The notes: generated by a model not told the origin, from the letters alone. A DNA stretch of 64,000 nt from Devosia lacusdianchii (GCF_022429625.1 NZ_CP092483.1:2976001-3040000), one strand, 5' to 3'. Counted from the stretch's first letter, positions 35,675-44,261 are shown. Translations and numbers: made by a program.

Positions 35675-36181
35675 ATGCGGCCTGTTCTCACCATTTTGCT
35701 GGTCGCGACGATCGCCACGCCGGCCTTGGCCCAAAGCGAGGCCTTCAATCCGTTTCAGGCCACGCTCGACCGCATGCCACTGGCCGAGGCCCAGCCAGCG
35801 ATCGAAGCCGCTTACGGCGCGCCCGCAGAGACCAGCCCTGGCGTGGCGGGCTCCAAGGACAAGTCGGCCCTGATACTGACCATCAAGACCACGCCCAATC
35901 CCAGCTTTTTCCTCTTCTGCCACGAGCGCATGGCCGGCTTCTCGGCACCGGTTGCGCCGGTCCAGGCGGGCGAGATCATCAATGCGCAGACCGGCCTCGA
36001 TAAGCCGCTTCCCGATGTCTACGGCACACCCGACGGCCTCACCGTGTCGCTGCTCGACCGTGCCCTTTCAGTCTCTTATCTGGGTGTAGGTACGCCGCAG
36101 AGCCGTGTGGAAATGACCTACCCGTTGGAGGTCTTCACCCTGTTCAACATGGACGAACTCTGCGCGGGGCTCGCCGACTAG
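35675..36181 (+). CDS. Secreted protein of unknown function
   Basis: A 168-residue protein with a signal peptide (MRPVLTILLVATIATPALA, cut near residue 19). The mature region has two cysteines, FLFCHERM and the C-terminal DELCAGL, likely a disulfide, and a beta-rich centre. No family recognised. CGGAGG directly upstream supports ATG 35675. It has the same general build as the secreted protein at 25606 (signal peptide plus two cysteines) but no convincing sequence match. Stop overlaps ltaE by 4 bp (CTAG). Confidence 0.7.
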   Translation: MRPVLTILLVATIATPALAQSEAFNPFQATLDRMPLAEAQPAIEAAYGAPAETSPGVAGSKDKSALILTIKTTPNPSFFLFCHERMAGFSAPVAPVQAGEIINAQTGLDKPLPDVYGTPDGLTVSLLDRALSVSYLGVGTPQSRVEMTYPLEVFTLFNMDELCAGLAD

Positions 36182-37194
36182 CGGAAAAACGCCGCCACCT
36201 CGGCCAGCGCGCCATCCACCGTTTCGTCATCCACGTCCAGATGCGTCACCCAACGCTGTTGACCGTACCGCCCGATCACCGCGACGCCGCGCTCGGCCAG
36301 GAATGCGCCGAACCGTTCACCGAGTTCCGCCTCGCTGTTGACGAAGATGATGTTGGTATGCGGCATCGTCACCTTGAGCCCCGAATAGGCCGCCAGCCCC
36401 TCCGCCAGCCGCTTTGCGCGACCGTGGTCGTCGGCTAGACGGGCGACATTGTGCTCCAGCGCATAGAGCCCGGCAGCCGCCAGGATGCCCGACTGACGCA
36501 GGCCGCCGCCCAGCATCTTCCGATGGCGCCGCGCGGTTGCGATCAGGTCGGCGCGTCCGATCAGCACCGACCCAACCGGCGCGCCCAGCCCCTTGGAAAG
36601 ACAGATGGAGACCGTATCGAACGGCGCAGTGAAGTCCCTGATATCCATGCCCAGCGCCACGCTGGCATTGAAGGCCCGCGCGCCATCCAGATGCAGCCCC
36701 AGTCCGCGCCGCCGCGCCAGCTCGCCCACGGCATTCATGTAGTCCACCGGCAGGATCTGCCCGCCATGGGTGTTCTCGAGGGCGATCACGCGGGTACGCG
36801 CAAAGTGGCTGTCATCGGGTTTGATCGCCGCCTCGATGTCTTCGATCGCCAGCGTCCCATCAGGCTGGTGGGTTATCGGCTGCGGCTGGATCGAGCCGAG
36901 CACCGCCGCGCCGCCGGCCTCGTTCACATAGAGATGGGCCTTCTGCCCGGCGATGAATTCGTCGCCACGCCCGCAATGGCTCATTAGCGCCAGCAGATTG
37001 GATTGCGTGCCTGACGGCACGAACAGGGCCGCGTCCTTGCCCAGCATCGCCGCCATCCGCTGCTCCAGCCGGTTGACGGTCGGATCGTCGCCAAACACAT
37101 CATCCCCCACCTCCGCCTCCGCCATGGCGGCGCGCATGGCGGCCGATGGCTTGGTGACGGTGTCGGAGCGGAAGTCGTAGCGGATGGTGTTCAT
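36178..37194 (-). CDS. ltaE: Low-specificity L-threonine aldolase
   Basis: A 338-residue PLP enzyme of fold type I that splits threonine and allo-threonine into glycine and acetaldehyde. FRSDTVTKPSAAMRAAMAEAEVGDDVF with DDPTVNRLE is the family opening, the aspartate that binds the PLP ring nitrogen is in LHLDGARAFN, and the Schiff-base lysine in CLSKGLGAPVGS. Length fits the family. Monocistronic; upstream lies an inverted-repeat element. Confidence 0.94.
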   Translation of the reverse strand: MNTIRYDFRSDTVTKPSAAMRAAMAEAEVGDDVFGDDPTVNRLEQRMAAMLGKDAALFVPSGTQSNLLALMSHCGRGDEFIAGQKAHLYVNEAGGAAVLGSIQPQPITHQPDGTLAIEDIEAAIKPDDSHFARTRVIALENTHGGQILPVDYMNAVGELARRRGLGLHLDGARAFNASVALGMDIRDFTAPFDTVSICLSKGLGAPVGSVLIGRADLIATARRHRKMLGGGLRQSGILAAAGLYALEHNVARLADDHGRAKRLAEGLAAYSGLKVTMPHTNIIFVNSEAELGERFGAFLAERGVAVIGRYGQQRWVTHLDVDDETVDGALAEVAAFFR

Positions 37195-37303
37195 GAGGGC
37201 CTCGTGCGGAAGACGCCACTCGGTTGTGCCAATCCTCGATCGGTTTGACCAGCCGTGACTGCCACCAACAAATATCCGATGGGGAATTGTTTGATATCGG
37301 ATG

Positions 37304-37467
37304 TTTCAGTCGATCACCCTCCCCCTTGTGGGAGGGAAGCGAGATAGGACTTAGCGTTTGCTAGTCCGTTAAATCGAGCAGGGTGGGGTATCTCTCCGAG
37401 AACTCAGTGTGTGTGACTCACCCCCACCCTTGATCCCTCCCCACAAGGGGGAGGGTGTCGACTGAAA
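37304..37467. repeat. 164-bp element bounded by ~33-bp inverted repeats
   Basis: The arm at 37304-37336 (TTTCAGTCGA then CACCCTCCCCCTTG...) pairs with 37435-37467 over about 32 bp with one single-base indel on each side. Inside are a hairpin GGACTTAGC/GCTAGTCC (37358-37375) and CAGGGTGGGG pairing with CCCCCACCCTTG. The plan resembles the three-way junction at 31849. It begins 110 bp before the ltaE start and ends 6 nt from the stop of the GH5 gene. Confidence 0.75.
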
Positions 37468-37473
37468 GAACCA

Positions 37474-38670
37474 TTACTCCTTCAGCCCCGCCTGGATTGC
37501 ATCCCACAAGGGATTATCCTTGTAGGGCATAACTGGGGTTTCGCCCTTCTCCACCGCCTCCCAATACTTCCAGCCCAGGGCATCGCTGCCCAGCTCGTAG
37601 TCGAAGCCGTCATACTCGTCCTCGCGGAACGAGTAGAACGCCCAGTGGATGTCGTGCGCGTTGAAATTGGCCATGACGTCCGTGAGATAGGCCGCACAAC
37701 CCTCGTTGCGCCGCATGCAGCCAAATTCGGCGCCGACAATGCGGCTAGGCGGCAGGCCCTGCTTGGCCGCCCAGGCGTAAACCGGCTGCAGAAAGGCATT
37801 CACGGTGCCGGCGTCCCAGGCGACCTCGCCCTCGCCGAACGGAACCGTGCCGGGATAAACATATCCCAGTTCCTCGCGGAAATTCTTGCCGGCGGTGAAA
37901 TTGTAGGGCTCGTACATGTGGAAGGCGTAGAGCACCTTGTCGTCGCTCAGCGCCGTCGGCCAGGCGCTGAACGTGCCGGCATTGGCGTACCAGCCGCTAT
38001 CGACCATGATCGGTGTATCCGGATCGACCGAGCGGATTGCCGCGATCACCATCTCGTAGAAGGCCGGCAGATCGCGTGCCGTGCCCTTATGCTCGGCGTA
38101 CCACGCGACGAAACTCGCCGTGTCGCCGGGCACGGTGTTCTCCGCCGCGCCGGTGCCCCGCTCCGGCGCCGGCTCGTTGACGATATTGTAGGCCACAACC
38201 GCCGGATTATCCCTAAGGCGAGCCGCCAGATCGCGCCAGAAGTCCGCCGACTGCTGCCAATAGGCCTTGTCCTCCCAGAGCCGGTTGTCGAATTTGCCGT
38301 CATTGTTCTGCTGCCAGCGCGCGCCCGGCAGCGTCAGCGGTGCGATCACCATGCCGAGCCCGGCATCATGGGCCCAGCCCAGCACCTCCTCGAGCCGCGC
38401 CATATCCGGCTCCACCAGACCGTCATATTGGTCGGCATTGCCGATGAGGAAGTCGCGCTCCGCCCCATCCCACTTGTCATAGGCCAGGCGGCCCCAGCTG
38501 ACGCCAGCCGCCTTGGCTTCCATGAACCTCTCCACGAGCGGTTGGACCGAGAAGAAGTTAGTGCCTTTGCGCTGCTGGTCCCAGAACGCGATCGTGTCGC
38601 CTCCAAAACTCTGGATCGACAACGCACCCAATGCCACGAGCGCCAAACCCGTCTTCAGAGCAATTCTCAT
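37474..38670 (-). CDS. Secreted glycoside hydrolase family 5-like glycosidase
   Basis: A 398-residue (beta/alpha)8-type hydrolase. A signal peptide spans residues 1-23. The acid/base glutamate is in YNIVNEPAPE, the nucleophile glutamate in IVGAEFGC, and FHMYEP carries the conserved His-Tyr of GH5 clefts. Distinct inserts are rich in tryptophan and aspartate (WDQQRKGTNFFSV). Substrate could be a beta-glucan or mannan; not decided. ATG 38670 follows AGGCGGA. It probably acts in the periplasm or outside the cell. Confidence 0.84.
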   Translation of the reverse strand: MRIALKTGLALVALGALSIQSFGGDTIAFWDQQRKGTNFFSVQPLVERFMEAKAAGVSWGRLAYDKWDGAERDFLIGNADQYDGLVEPDMARLEEVLGWAHDAGLGMVIAPLTLPGARWQQNNDGKFDNRLWEDKAYWQQSADFWRDLAARLRDNPAVVAYNIVNEPAPERGTGAAENTVPGDTASFVAWYAEHKGTARDLPAFYEMVIAAIRSVDPDTPIMVDSGWYANAGTFSAWPTALSDDKVLYAFHMYEPYNFTAGKNFREELGYVYPGTVPFGEGEVAWDAGTVNAFLQPVYAWAAKQGLPPSRIVGAEFGCMRRNEGCAAYLTDVMANFNAHDIHWAFYSFREDEYDGFDYELGSDALGWKYWEAVEKGETPVMPYKDNPLWDAIQAGLKE

Positions 38671-38772
38671 AAAATTCCGCCTTTCGCTGCCCGATTCCCA
38701 TTGGCTGATCCGGGTAGGACTGTGGCGGCGCTTCCGCAAGCGGCGGTTTTGCACGTTCGGCGTCTGCTAATG

Positions 38773-39714
38773 CTAATAGTCCGTTAACAGCAACGGCCTT
38801 CGTGCGACGATGAGGAGACCCGAAATCGGCATACCCCGATCCTGCCGCAGCGTCGCGCTTTCAAACCGCAATATCTCCAGCCCGGCATCTATCAATGCTT
38901 GCCGTGCCGCCTCCACGCCATGGGCATACCGTAGCGAGGCCCGCAGAAATACTGGCTCTTCGCCTTCATGGGCCTCGAGCGAAAACGCCAGCAATCCCCC
39001 GGGCCGCATCGCCGGAACCACCGCATCCAGCACTGGCGGCAGCGCACCGCAATAGATGAACACATCCGCCGCCGTCACCAGATCGGCTTCTGCAACATGA
39101 CGCTTCAGGAACGCCACCAACTCGGCCTTTTCCAGCCGATCATAGACCCCCTTGCGCGCTGTCTCGGCAATCATCGCGGCGGAAAGATCGATGCCTTCGA
39201 GATGTTCGACCCGATCGCGCAACCGCTGCCCCATGAGCCCGGTACCGCAGCCGAGATCGAATGCCACGTCAAACCGGGCGATGCCGAACCGCGCGGCCTC
39301 CTGCTCCAAAAGGGCATCAAGCAGGTCGGGAACCTGGTATTCGAGCTTGTTGACCAGCGCGTTTTCGAACTGTGTCGCGTACTGATCGAAGAGCGCCTCG
39401 ACATAGCTCACCGCCGTCCCCTCGCCTATGGCGCCGGCGCCGTGGACAGCGAGCTTCAGGCGGGCTCCGAAGACGCCTTCATCGTCCAGCGCTTCGAGAT
39501 GTCTCCAGGCCGAGATGGCGCCCGCCACATTCCCGGCCTTGTCGTGATAGCCGCCGAGCAAATCCCAGCCGGCGGCCCAATCGGGTGCCAGGTCCAATGC
39601 CTGGCTCATCAGATCGGCGGCGGCCACGTGGTCGCCGCCTTCGGCAAGCATTTTGGCATAGCCCGCTCGCCGGTCGGCGATGACATCGCCGGAAGAATGA
39701 AACGCCTTGCTCAA
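38773..39714 (-). CDS. TPR-linked class I SAM methyltransferase
   Basis: A protein of about 313 residues. The N-terminal 90 residues hold one or two TPR-like helix pairs (AGYAKMLAEGGDHVAAADLMSQALDLAPDWAAGWDLLGGYHDKAG). The methyltransferase domain has motif I FDLGCGTGLMGQRL and GIDLSAAMIAETARKGVYDRLEKAEL, with the late motif MRPGGLLAFSLEA. This architecture occurs in predicted methyltransferases of unknown target. The start is unsure: TTG 39714, or ATG 39654 inside the TPR part; the frame itself is open to 39792. Confidence 0.8.
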   Translation of the reverse strand: MSKAFHSSGDVIADRRAGYAKMLAEGGDHVAAADLMSQALDLAPDWAAGWDLLGGYHDKAGNVAGAISAWRHLEALDDEGVFGARLKLAVHGAGAIGEGTAVSYVEALFDQYATQFENALVNKLEYQVPDLLDALLEQEAARFGIARFDVAFDLGCGTGLMGQRLRDRVEHLEGIDLSAAMIAETARKGVYDRLEKAELVAFLKRHVAEADLVTAADVFIYCGALPPVLDAVVPAMRPGGLLAFSLEAHEGEEPVFLRASLRYAHGVEAARQALIDAGLEILRFESATLRQDRGMPISGLLIVARRPLLLTDY

Positions 39715-39792
39715 GACGATGTGATCTCGGGGGTGCAGCGGGCCCAATCGCCCGGCGCGCGGGGGTTTGCAGCAAAATCCGCACAAAAGCAA

Positions 39793-40242
39793 GAGACACC
39801 GCTGACGCTATTTTCGGCGTGCGACGATAGTGCTGGTTTTCACCTGCGGGAATTGCGCTATTGTGAGCCTGTCCGGTTCGGCGCAATGGGCGTCGTATCG
39901 CGGCATGGCGTCCTTGGCACGAGACCGACTCCCGTCTGCCTTGCCTGTCTATCGCGCGCCGGCGTCGAACCCCCGGGTTCGGTGCAAATACTTGACGACG
40001 CTTTGTTTTTCCCTGGCTGGAACGATTTTCCAGCCGGGCGTTTTGTCATGTGTAAACAGATATTGAACGCAAGTTTTTTTGCGGCTAAGCTGGTCGGATC
40101 GAATATTGCGGCCGACCGATCTGATCCTGCGAACCTCAATTCGCGCCTGCTGACGTCACTTTCCGATATTTCGATATCACTACGTCCTGGCCAATAGTGG
40201 CCAGGGCTGCCTACCAGCAGACTGCACGAGGGAACGCGCATC
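39793..40242 (+). promoter_or_regulatory. Long structured leader of the cold-shock gene
   Basis: About 450 bp without a gene precede the cold-shock ORF. CCCTGGCTGG (40011-40020) pairs with CCAGCCGGG (40030-40038) around a 9-nt loop with one bulge, and GCGTTTTG follows, a terminator-like shape inside the leader. CCTGGCCA/TGGCCAGG (40186-40205) is a perfect 8-bp hairpin with an ATAG loop, 38 bp before the ATG. Long structured 5' regions are known for cspA-type genes; attenuation here is inferred. Confidence 0.5.
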
Positions 40243-40452
40243 ATGGCAACTGGCACCGTAAAGTGGTTCAACGGCCAAAAAGGCTACGGCTTCATTCAGC
40301 CCGACGAAGGCGGGGCGGACGTGTTCGTCCATATCTCCGCTGTTCAGCGCTCGGGCCTGAATGGTCTCGATGAAGGCCAGAAGGTCAACTACGAGATCGT
40401 CAAGGACAAGCGGACCGGCAAATCCGCCGCCGACAACCTGACCGCCGGCTAA
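40243..40452 (+). CDS. Cold-shock protein (CspA family)
   Basis: A 69-residue cold-shock domain, complete with RNP1 (KGYGFI) and RNP2 (VFVHIS) motifs and the aromatic surface W11-F12 in VKWFNGQKG. It binds single-stranded RNA and DNA and melts RNA structure. Which csp paralogue it is cannot be told. The region before it is long and structured; a strong terminator follows the stop. ACGAGGGAACGCG lies before the ATG as ribosome site. Confidence 0.96.
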   Translation: MATGTVKWFNGQKGYGFIQPDEGGADVFVHISAVQRSGLNGLDEGQKVNYEIVKDKRTGKSAADNLTAG

Positions 40453-40476
40453 TCCAGCCTGGCCGACCAAGAATGA

Positions 40477-40513
40477 GGGCGCGTCTCTGGGAGGTGACGC
40501 GCCCTTTTCTTTT
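40477..40513 (+). terminator. Rho-independent terminator after the cold-shock gene
   Basis: GGGCGCGTC (40477-40485) pairs perfectly with GACGCGCCC (40496-40504) across a 10-nt loop, followed at once by TTTTCTTTT. It lies 24 nt after the stop codon. Confidence 0.92.
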
Positions 40514-40601
40514 GCCTGGCCCTCTTCAAGGAAGGCAGCCGCGAGGCGCCTCTCCCGGGGAGGCTGCAGCGAAGACAAAACGTACCGCACCCACCGCGTC
40601 A

Positions 40602-40675
40602 CCCTCGGGCTTGACCCGAGGGGCCGGCACCAGCACGGCGCAAGCGGCGAAAGGCCCTAGGATCAAGTCCGAGGG
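40602..40675. repeat. Inverted pair of the 26.5-kb palindrome, no gene inside
   Basis: CCCTCGGG-CTTGA-CCCGAGGG at 40602-40622 and a degenerate opposite copy, CCCTAGGATCAAGTCCGAG and following GG, at 40655-40675 (three mismatches). CCACC-type flanks point outward, as in the GIY-YIG cassette. The 32-bp spacer codes for nothing. Confidence 0.75.
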
Positions 40676-40725
40676 AAGCGCCGGTGGGTAGGAAGGTATG
40701 GAGCAGGCACCCCAACCCCGATGTC

Positions 40726-40745
40726 ATCCCGGCGAAGGCCGGGAT
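40726..40745. repeat. ATCCCGGC/GCCGGGAT palindromic repeat
   Basis: ATCCCGGC and GCCGGGAT form an 8-bp hairpin with a GAAG loop inside GTCATCCCGGCGAAGG. The same sequence is a common dispersed intergenic repeat in alphaproteobacterial genomes (from general knowledge). Confidence 0.7.
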
Positions 40746-40810
40746 CCATCTCCGTGGCTATTCGCATGATCCGCCGTTCGACAAGTCCGCCACACGCCAC
40801 CGCTCGTCAC

Positions 40811-40885
40811 GTCAGGGCTTGACCCGAGGGCTCTACACTTGCTGAGCGTTGGGTCAGTTCAGTACCCTCGGGTCAAGCCCGAGGG
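40811..40885. repeat. Second gene-less inverted pair of the palindrome
   Basis: One copy (40811-40830, left arm partly decayed to GTCAGGGCTTGACCCGAGGG) and an intact opposite copy (40865-40885) surround 34 bp. The inner flank GGGCTCTACACTTG matches GGGCTCTTCACTTG at the left end of the GIY-YIG cassette, including the position of that gene's stop codon. It looks like a cassette that has lost its gene. The surrounding 40514-41082 holds no supported gene. Confidence 0.75.
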
Positions 40886-41082
40886 TGACGGCTGGTGGGT
40901 TTAGGTTCGCGCCACGCTCCCCCGAACGGTCGGCATGGAGAGGGTGAATGGATCGAGGGTCGCCCCGCTTCCGCTGGATAAATGGGGCCGGGATGTCGCT
41001 CCCCGGGTGGCCAGGCCGGCGCAGGCGCTCAGCATGCGCCCCGAAACGTTAGCCGCGTGGCATCGATGGATACGCTCGTCGC

Positions 41083-41591
41083 TTAGGACAGCGGCTTGAC
41101 CAGCCAGAGCACCAGGTCGTCATCCACCGAAACAGAGCCGCCGGGCGTAACGGGATTGCCATTGTAGGTTATCCCTCGCCCGTCCGGCAGGTAGCCTAGC
41201 GCCACATAGAGGCGTTGTGCCGGCCATAGTCCGCATAGAGCCCAACGCCAAGACCGACCGCAGCGCAACCGCGCTCAGCAGCAATGCGCTCGAACGCCGA
41301 GATGAGCTTGGTCGCCACCCCCTGGCGACGAAACGCACGCGCGGTCGCGATGTCATGAATTTCTGGAATGCCCGCCGCCCTGAACGGCGGATAGTCGGGA
41401 TGCCAGAGCAGGCTGCCATAACCACAGACAGCCTCGCCGGACGGCGCGACCATGACGATCCTACCACCGGCTTCCACCTCTTGCGCGGTTTGCTCCCAGC
41501 TCGCCCGGTCGTTCTTCCAGCCCTTGCCACCGTCGCATCTGACGATGGCGTCGATATGGGATCGATTGAGCTGTTCCAGCAGCATCCGCAA
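41083..41591 (-). pseudogene. GNAT acetyltransferase broken by a one-base frameshift
   Basis: Two overlapping frames make one GNAT protein. The first (from ATG 41591) runs through DIATARAFRRQGVATKLISAF (motif A) to LGVGLYADYG, then goes off-frame and stops at 41196. The second frame supplies PAQRLYVALGYLPDGRGITY and ends VDDDLVLWLVKPLS at 41083, the normal GNAT C-terminus. Loss of one base near 41222, in the run GGCCGG, explains the break. Joined, the product would be about 169 residues. Either a recent mutation or a sequencing error; nothing else in the gene is degraded. Confidence 0.78.
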
Positions 41592-41599
41592 CAGCGGAC

Positions 41600-42418
41600 C
41601 TAGCCGCGCCCCAACTCTTCGCTGCGTCGGCGCGCAGCCTCGGTGGTACGCTCGATGAGTGGCGTCAGTTCTTCCATCAGCACGGCCAGCCCAGCGGCTG
41701 TGGTGCCATTCGGCGAAGTGACATTTTGCCGAAGCACGGCCGGCGACGCCGGGTCGGCCTCCAGCAGGGCGGCCGAACCGATTACGGTCTGCCGCGCCAG
41801 TTGCTCGGCGATGGCATGGGACAGACCCAGCTTCCGGCCCGCCTCAGCCAGGGCTTCCACCATATGGAAGACGTATGCTGGACCCGACCCGGAAACGGCC
41901 GTCACCGCGTCGATCTGGCTTTCATCATCGAACCACACGACCGGCCCGGCAGCGGCAAGCAGGGCCTCAGCGACCTGCCGATCCTCTGCACCAATATCCG
42001 GCCCACCCACCGCCCCGGTAATACCCTTGCCGATCTGCGCCGGGGTGTTCGGCATGGTGCGCACGATCCGGCCCATGCCCAGGCCCCGCGATAGCCTGGC
42101 AATATCAATGCCCGCCGCTATCGAGATCGCCAGCGTATTTGGCCCGACGATGGGCAACAGGGACGCCATCACCGCGTCGATGATCTGCGGCTTAACCGCC
42201 AGCACCAGCACGTTAGGCAGAAGCCCGCTGGCATCGGTGTTGAGGATCAGCCCGAAATCTTCGGCCAGTTCCAGCGCAGCGGCACCGGGAACCGGATCAA
42301 CCAGGATAAGATTGGTGGGAGCCAGTCCCGCATTGAGCCAGCCGCGCGCCAATGCAACGCCCATCTTGCCGGCGCCAACCAGCATGACCGGCCCGATATT
42401 GCGCAGCGACACACTCAT
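41600..42418 (-). CDS. proC: Pyrroline-5-carboxylate reductase
   Basis: A 272-residue ProC, last enzyme of proline synthesis, using NAD(P)H. The N-terminal Rossmann motif is MLVGAGKMGVALARGW (G-x-G-x-x-G form), followed by VLAVKPQ, MPNTPAQIGKG, and the C-terminal dimer/active-site segment DAVTAVSGSGPAYVFHMVEALAEAG. Length is normal. Its start overlaps the YbjN stop in ATGA, so the two genes are coupled. Confidence 0.95.
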   Translation of the reverse strand: MSVSLRNIGPVMLVGAGKMGVALARGWLNAGLAPTNLILVDPVPGAAALELAEDFGLILNTDASGLLPNVLVLAVKPQIIDAVMASLLPIVGPNTLAISIAAGIDIARLSRGLGMGRIVRTMPNTPAQIGKGITGAVGGPDIGAEDRQVAEALLAAAGPVVWFDDESQIDAVTAVSGSGPAYVFHMVEALAEAGRKLGLSHAIAEQLARQTVIGSAALLEADPASPAVLRQNVTSPNGTTAAGLAVLMEELTPLIERTTEAARRRSEELGRG

Positions 42419-42915
42419 GCCTCACCGACCGTTTCGAACATGACATGGCTCAGCGCGTCGGCGGCAGTCTTGCCGGCCCAGACCACGAACTGGAACGCCT
42501 GGTAGTAAAGGTCGCAACTATCAGTCGCCGAGCGCAGCAGCGCCTCGCATTGCTGCGGCGACACCTCGGCGCCCCCGGTCAGCAGGTGCGAATTGCGGAA
42601 CAGCACCACGCCTTCCTTGTTCCAGATATCGAAGTGGCCGATCCAGAGCTGCTCGTTAATGAGCGAAATCAATTGCTTGATTTCGCCCCGCCGACCCTCC
42701 GGCACCTTGAGGTCGAAGGCGCAGGCAATATGCAAGCTCTCCAGATCTTCCATCCAGTTGAACGACACGTGATAGTCGCTCCAGCCGCCACGGACAGAAA
42801 TGGAAATCTCGTCGGCGTCCTGTCGCTCGAACGTCCAGTCATTGATCGAGGCGATGTGCTCGATGATGTCCACCGGATGGACATTGCGATCGGGCTCGAC
42901 TTGAAGAAGCGACAT
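42415..42915 (-). CDS. YbjN domain-containing protein
   Basis: A 166-residue protein of the YbjN family, which has a type III secretion chaperone-like fold and no agreed function. LFRNSHLLTGGAEVSPQQCEALLRSATDSCDLYYQAFQFVVW and FDLKVPEGRRGEIKQLISLINEQLWIGHFDIW are typical. ATG 42915 is preferred to the longer frame starting at 43089. In alphaproteobacteria it is regularly found beside proC, as here. GAAATCGTC lies before the start; no strong ribosome site. Confidence 0.87.
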   Translation of the reverse strand: MSLLQVEPDRNVHPVDIIEHIASINDWTFERQDADEISISVRGGWSDYHVSFNWMEDLESLHIACAFDLKVPEGRRGEIKQLISLINEQLWIGHFDIWNKEGVVLFRNSHLLTGGAEVSPQQCEALLRSATDSCDLYYQAFQFVVWAGKTAADALSHVMFETVGEA

Positions 42916-43165
42916 TGACGATTTCCGTCCTGGCAACGCGAGTGGTCGATCAACGCGGCCCAATGGGCCGACAATTGTGGGATACTCAGGGAACTGGCCG
43001 CACGCACAAAGGCTTACGAATCGTCCTGATGATTTGACCCTACACCGCCCCGTTGATTCCGGGGACGCGACGCAGACCGAGGACGGCAATCTCTTGTGGA
43101 TGATGATCGGCGCGACAGTGTTAACGGACTGTTAACATCGCCGCAGAGTTAACAGCGAAACTGCC

Positions 43166-43894
43166 TCAAAACAGGCCATCCGCATGGGTCCAGCCGGTCG
43201 CAAGAGCGTCTCTCCACGGCTCGAAGCCGTTGGCGACCGCCTGCTCAGCCGCAGCGTGATGGTCGTATTGCACGACACGCAGATCGGTCGTCCAACGACC
43301 ATTGCGCCGCTCGACGATCGCATAGCGCGCGTCGGGCGAGCCGTGAACCAGTTGCAGTCCGACGCTGCCCGGATTGATGATCTGCCGGCCATCGCGCAGC
43401 CGCACCGATCGGGCGATATGGGTATGGCCGCAGAGCATCACCGGATAGTCGATACCCGCGGCGGCCCGGTTCACGCTTTCCTCAGCGGGCAGGGTCATGC
43501 GCCGATCTTGATACCACCCATCGAGCCAGGGTGCGTTGTCGCTGGCCGGAGTACCGTGGCAAAGGAATATCTCGCCATTGAACACCGCCGTGGCGGGCAT
43601 GGCTTCGAGCCAGGCGCGATGTGCGGCCTTCATGCGCATGAGGGCGAAGCGATCAACCGGGTCGAGGTCCTTGCCTTCGCGGTTGCGCTCGACCAGCCAG
43701 CGATCGTGATTGCCACGGATCACCGGGCCGTCGAGCTGCATCAGCCGGTCGGCAGCCCCGGCCGGATCGAGCGGGCCGCTGACATGGTCGCCAAGGCAGA
43801 GCGTCGCGTCGACGCCCTGCACGGCAATGTCAGCCAGCACAGCGTCCAGAGCCAGTGCATTGCCATGCACATCTGAGATGACGGCGAAGCGCAA
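43166..43894 (-). CDS. Metallophosphoesterase, YfcE/MJ0936-like
   Basis: A 242-residue phosphoesterase with the full metal set: FAVISDVHGN (D-x-H), CLGDHVSGP (GD), IRGNHDRWL (GNHD), MLCGHTHIARS (GH-x-H). These coordinate two metals in the calcineurin-like fold. Comparable proteins act on phosphodiesters or diadenosine polyphosphates; the substrate here is open. NPGSVGLQLVHGSPDARYAI near the C-terminus is typical of this group. It lies 2 nt after the ubiK-like gene and may be cotranscribed. Confidence 0.9.
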   Translation of the reverse strand: MRFAVISDVHGNALALDAVLADIAVQGVDATLCLGDHVSGPLDPAGAADRLMQLDGPVIRGNHDRWLVERNREGKDLDPVDRFALMRMKAAHRAWLEAMPATAVFNGEIFLCHGTPASDNAPWLDGWYQDRRMTLPAEESVNRAAAGIDYPVMLCGHTHIARSVRLRDGRQIINPGSVGLQLVHGSPDARYAIVERRNGRWTTDLRVVQYDHHAAAEQAVANGFEPWRDALATGWTHADGLF

Positions 43895-43896
43895 GC

Positions 43897-44151
43897 TCAG
43901 CTTGCTTTGGTCTTGCTGCCCTTGAGGGCGGCGAGTTCCTTGCGCAATGCGTCGATTTCCTCGCCCTGCACCTGCACCAGCTCTCGCAGCGCGTCGAAAT
44001 CCTCGCGCTTGACCAGATCCATGTCGGCAACGAAGCGGTGCGCCTGCGATTTGACCGCGGTCTCGACCTCGCGGCGAACGCCGTCGGCAACGCCCGCGGC
44101 CTCGTTCATCACCCGTCCCAGACCGTCAAATATCTTGCTGTTCTGGCTCAT
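43897..44151 (-). CDS. ubiK: UbiK-type ubiquinone biosynthesis accessory factor (BMFP)
   Basis: An 84-residue BMFP-domain protein. MSQNSKIFDGLGRVMNEAAGVADGVRREVE is an amphipathic membrane-fusion-like helix, and VKREDFDALRELVQVQGEEIDALRKELAAL is a C-terminal coiled coil that trimerises in known members (Brucella BMFP, E. coli UbiK). It would help the aerobic Ubi complex with UbiJ. It is divergent from lgt (110 bp between starts). Confidence 0.87.
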   Translation of the reverse strand: MSQNSKIFDGLGRVMNEAAGVADGVRREVETAVKSQAHRFVADMDLVKREDFDALRELVQVQGEEIDALRKELAALKGSKTKAS

Positions 44152-44261
44152 CGCACATCCATTCGGTTCGGCCCCTTGGCTTGATATTTAGGCGATGCCT
44201 CCCGACTTGACCAGAGAGGCCGAAGCGGCAATGGTCCGGCCGATTGCCGCAGGAGCCTTTT

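Noticed and set aside
39940..39995. GTCGAACCCCCGGGTTCGGTGC resembles a tRNA T-arm
   Set aside because: No acceptor, D or anticodon stem could be built around it, so it is not called a tRNA.
40500..41082. CRISPR-like array among the palindromes
   Set aside because: Repeats are inverted pairs with unequal spacing, not direct repeats with regular spacers, and no cas genes are present.
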